Origin: Methanolobus bombayensis
Lineage (GTDB): Archaea > Halobacteriota > Methanosarcinia > Methanosarcinales > Methanosarcinaceae
Assembly (NCBI RefSeq): GCF_017873415.1
Contig: NZ_JAGGKD010000001.1
Span: 248,001 to 312,000, forward strand
Length of the DNA stretch: 64,000 bases
Direction: 5' to 3'
How positions within the stretch are numbered: position 1 is the stretch's first letter; each line of letters starts with the position of its first letter. Under the pieces are notes generated by a model. The model had not been told where the DNA came from, made no database searches, and saw only the letters and a list, made by a program, of their open reading frames with translations. Below are positions 62,090 through 64,000 of the stretch, piece after piece. A program made the translations under genes and the position numbers.

Positions 62090-62917
62090 TCAGCACCAAG
62101 CATGATAATATCCCTTATCCTTCCCAACCTCGACAGGAACTCCAAATAACTCCGTCAGTTTCTCGGCAGTAAGAATATCCTCAATATCTCCGTCTGCAAA
62201 TATCCTTCCATCCTTCAGAAGAACCGCACGGTTGATTTCAGGAACAATATCCTCAAGGTCGTGGGTTACAAGGATTATGCTCTTTCCGGCAGCTGCGATC
62301 TTGCTCACAGTTTCCCTGAACACATGCTTGCTTTTCAGGTCAAGGCTGTTCGTCGGTTCGTCCAGAACAAGTATCATGGGGTCGTGGACAAGTGCCCTTC
62401 CGATGAGAACTCTTCTTGCTTCACCGGTTGAAAGGTGGGATATGTTCTTACCGGCAAGATGTCTTATCTCAAGGAAATCAATGATATCTGCTGTCCTTTG
62501 CAGCATGTAAGGTTCGATCTTCATGTTAGGATAGATGCCAATGCTGCTGAAAAAACCTGAAAGGACTACTTCAACTACTGAGATGTCCCTCATGTAATCC
62601 AGTTGAAGATCGCCTGATACAATTCCCATGAGTTTTTTCAGGTCAGAGATGACCCATCTGTCCTTTTCCATAATCCTGAAAACCATTCCTTCCGTGTCTG
62701 CAATTGGGCGGTAGTCCCCGATAATAGTTTTGATGATAGATGACTTGCCGGAGCCATTGGGTCCGATGAGTGCGATATTTTCACCTTTCTTAATGTTGAA
62801 ACATAAAGAATCAAGGATAAGTCTGTCATTTTTCCTGACAACAATATTCTTCATCTCAACAAGAGATTCAGGTATATATTCGCTATTTATCTCTGTGTTT
62901 TTTTGTGTATCTGTCAT
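62090..62917 (-). CDS. ABC transporter ATP-binding protein, orphan
   Basis: A 275-residue ATPase: VVRKNDRLILDSLCFNIKKGE, Walker A GPNGSGKSSIIK, LSTGEARRVLIGRAL (ABC signature) and Walker B ILVLDEPTNSLD, VTHDLEDI. The sequence resembles the ModF/YcfA-like class found without permeases. Neither a permease nor a binding protein is nearby, so it may have a soluble or regulatory task or serve a permease encoded elsewhere. It is convergent with the hic genes. Confidence 0.82.
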   Translation of the reverse strand: MTDTQKNTEINSEYIPESLVEMKNIVVRKNDRLILDSLCFNIKKGENIALIGPNGSGKSSIIKTIIGDYRPIADTEGMVFRIMEKDRWVISDLKKLMGIVSGDLQLDYMRDISVVEVVLSGFFSSIGIYPNMKIEPYMLQRTADIIDFLEIRHLAGKNISHLSTGEARRVLIGRALVHDPMILVLDEPTNSLDLKSKHVFRETVSKIAAAGKSIILVTHDLEDIVPEINRAVLLKDGRIFADGDIEDILTAEKLTELFGVPVEVGKDKGYYHAWC

Positions 62918-63156
62918 CTACTGGTCACATGTTTCCTTTCTGCTTGGTGACGTCCGGTTATTTGTCCAGAGGTAATAATTCTTTTGCAGTATTGGATGAA
63001 TGTACGTCTGAAACGTTTTTGCTATTTGATTTCATAGAAAAAACAAAAGACAATCTTTATATATTTATTACTTTATACGTTTATTATTATCATCTATGGT
63101 TGTAATTCTATGTTACAGAAGTGGTTTCAATTCAATAGATGGCAAGGAGGTTTCCT

Positions 63157-63627
63157 ATGGATGATGAAATCATCGGAATAGTTCCGAATTTGAAGAAAAG
63201 TAAGATGCTGGGTATGTCCTATGACATGTTCACTTTGATCGCAACGCCTGATACTACCGTCATAGCAAAGGTTACACGTGAAATGCTGAATCAGGTTATA
63301 AAAGATTCCCGTGCACAGGCCAAAGCTGAAGGTAAAGGCTTCTTTGGTCAGTGGGGTGCTCAGATATCCGGTGCGAACAAATATGCAGAAAGATATGCAG
63401 GCATGAGTGCACAGACTGCGCTGTCAGAGGATAAAGCAAATTTTGCAATTCCTAACTCAACTATAAGTTCTGTCAAGGTCAAGAAAAAGACCAGATCGGA
63501 TGACGATGGTATAACTCAAACAACCTGGGAGATTATCATCAAGGCGGATTCAGGGAAACTGAAGTACAAAACCGATTTTGATCCAAAGGGGCATTTGCAA
63601 GCTATATACGGCAACAGGGTAAATTGA
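63157..63627 (+). CDS. Conserved hypothetical protein
   Basis: From ATG 63157 (MDDEIIGIVPNLKKSK), placed by AAGGAGG seven bases upstream, the product is 156 residues. The C-terminal half (ISSVKVKKKTRSDDDGITQTTWEIII, KLKYKTDFDPKGH) has alternating strands like a PH- or GRAM-type fold, and the middle is helical and Ala-rich. No membrane segment. Two upstream TATA-like words lie near 63055-63085. I do not recognise its function. Confidence 0.65.
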   Translation: MDDEIIGIVPNLKKSKMLGMSYDMFTLIATPDTTVIAKVTREMLNQVIKDSRAQAKAEGKGFFGQWGAQISGANKYAERYAGMSAQTALSEDKANFAIPNSTISSVKVKKKTRSDDDGITQTTWEIIIKADSGKLKYKTDFDPKGHLQAIYGNRVN

Positions 63628-63691
63628 TCAGTACATGGAATCTTGTTCTTTGTTAAGTACAGGATACTTTCAGGTATGTGGTACAAGGCCA

Positions 63692-63714
63692 GAACATGTG
63701 ATTAATTCATGTTC
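63692..63714 (+). terminator. Hairpin and T-run after the hypothetical gene
   Basis: GAACATG (63692-63698) and CATGTTC (63708-63714) are perfect inverted repeats around nine bases; GGGTTAATTTTTATTTTTATC follows, split by function as a weak stem and T-rich tail. Confidence 0.6.
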
Positions 63715-63821
63715 GGGTTAATTTTTATTTTTATCATTTAATATATATATATATGTTTATAAATTTTTGATGCATAACAACAAATAATTGAATTCTTTTT
63801 AAATAAAGTGTTGGTGGTAAA

Positions 63822-64000
63822 TTGAGAATATATGTTGTTCTGATTATGTTACTTATCCTGCTCTGCCCTCTTGTTTCTGCCGGACAGAATGCCAGGATAG
63901 AAATGCCAGATAATGTGGTGTCAGGTGAAATATTTCAGGTAAAACTGGTCATTGATGATCCTATGTTACGGGAACTTACACATAGGATCAGTGTGGGTAC
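63822..64000 (+). CDS. Exported protein, N-terminal part, cut by the window end
   Basis: A frame starting at TTG 63822, three bases after GGTGGT, reads (M)RIYVVLIMLLILLCPLVSAG, a clear signal peptide, and then QNARIEMPDNVVSGEIF and on to the window edge with no stop (59 codons visible). The beta-like mature part suggests a surface or secreted protein. Length and function cannot be told. Confidence 0.55.
   Translation, partial: MRIYVVLIMLLILLCPLVSAGQNARIEMPDNVVSGEIFQVKLVIDDPMLRELTHRISVG

Noticed and set aside
1-64000. CRISPR arrays, insertion sequences, prophage genes, tRNA and rRNA genes
   Set aside because: I saw no regularly spaced repeats, transposase, integrase or structural phage motifs, and no gap large enough or with T-loop-like sequence to hold an rRNA or tRNA gene.

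Overview
The window is from a methanogenic archaeon of the Methanosarcinales, most like the methylotrophic Methanosarcinaceae (Methanolobus or Methanococcoides type; I cannot fix the genus by eye). The reasons are the complete mtrEDCBAFGH operon, two-domain Methanosarcina-type S-layer modules, a TfuA/YcaO pair, archaeal SRP19, Sec61-beta, RadB, Orc1/Cdc6 and thermosome genes, TATA-box promoters (several apparently leaderless), and moderately AT-rich DNA with T-run terminators. I see no rRNA, tRNA, CRISPR array or insertion sequence.

Layout. 1-5.9 kb: the N5-methyl-tetrahydrosarcinapterin:coenzyme M methyltransferase operon on the minus strand, with a hairpin and TATA element upstream. 6-12.5 kb: small conserved archaeal genes, including a U32-family protein, a TIM-barrel epimerase-like protein, UspA, a DUF2769-type Cys protein, SRP19, Sec61-beta and an MtnA-type isomerase. 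12.6-16 kb: HD phosphohydrolase, TrmI and RadB; radB has no ATG, GTG or TTG able to give a full-length protein and seems to start at ATA. 16.4-19.9 kb: glutaredoxin, class III ribonucleotide reductase and its activase. 20-26.3 kb: a DUF4349 lipoprotein, ThiL, a large PKD/S-layer protein with tandem 264-bp repeats, and an HTH regulator. 26.4-29.2 kb: a TauABC/SsuABC-type ABC transporter. 29.2-32.6 kb: bactofilin, a PAS histidine kinase and a small squalene-cyclase-like toroid protein.

32.6-37.7 kb is a metal-cluster region: an Mrp/NBP35 ATPase, a DUF134 regulator, two NifX-like proteins, two ferredoxin-containing MinD-type ATPases and, overlapping mrp, a 71-residue protein that is a free-standing copy of the NrdD glycyl-radical tail. 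37.8-44.2 kb holds surface proteins and a probable deletion junction at about 43.6 kb. There an MBL-fold sulfur enzyme has lost its C-terminal part and a 1,445-residue surface protein has lost its signal peptide. 44.3-47.6 kb is a DtxR-type regulator with a znuABC operon. Both promoters carry copies of a TTTG-N9-CAAA dyad.

47.6-55.1 kb: tfuA-ycaO (McrA thioglycine formation), a cytochrome P460-type lipoprotein, an undescribed 46-residue gene with a strong Shine-Dalgarno, a cysteine desulfurase, Orc1/Cdc6, the thermosome and a small basic protein. 55.3-61.2 kb: a YkgJ-type Cys protein, an MFS transporter and an operon for the archaeal mevalonate branch (UbiD-type decarboxylase, both aconitase-X subunits) that runs on into a B12-binding radical SAM gene. 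61.2-64 kb: hicBA, an orphan ABC ATPase, a hypothetical gene and the start of an exported protein cut by the window edge.
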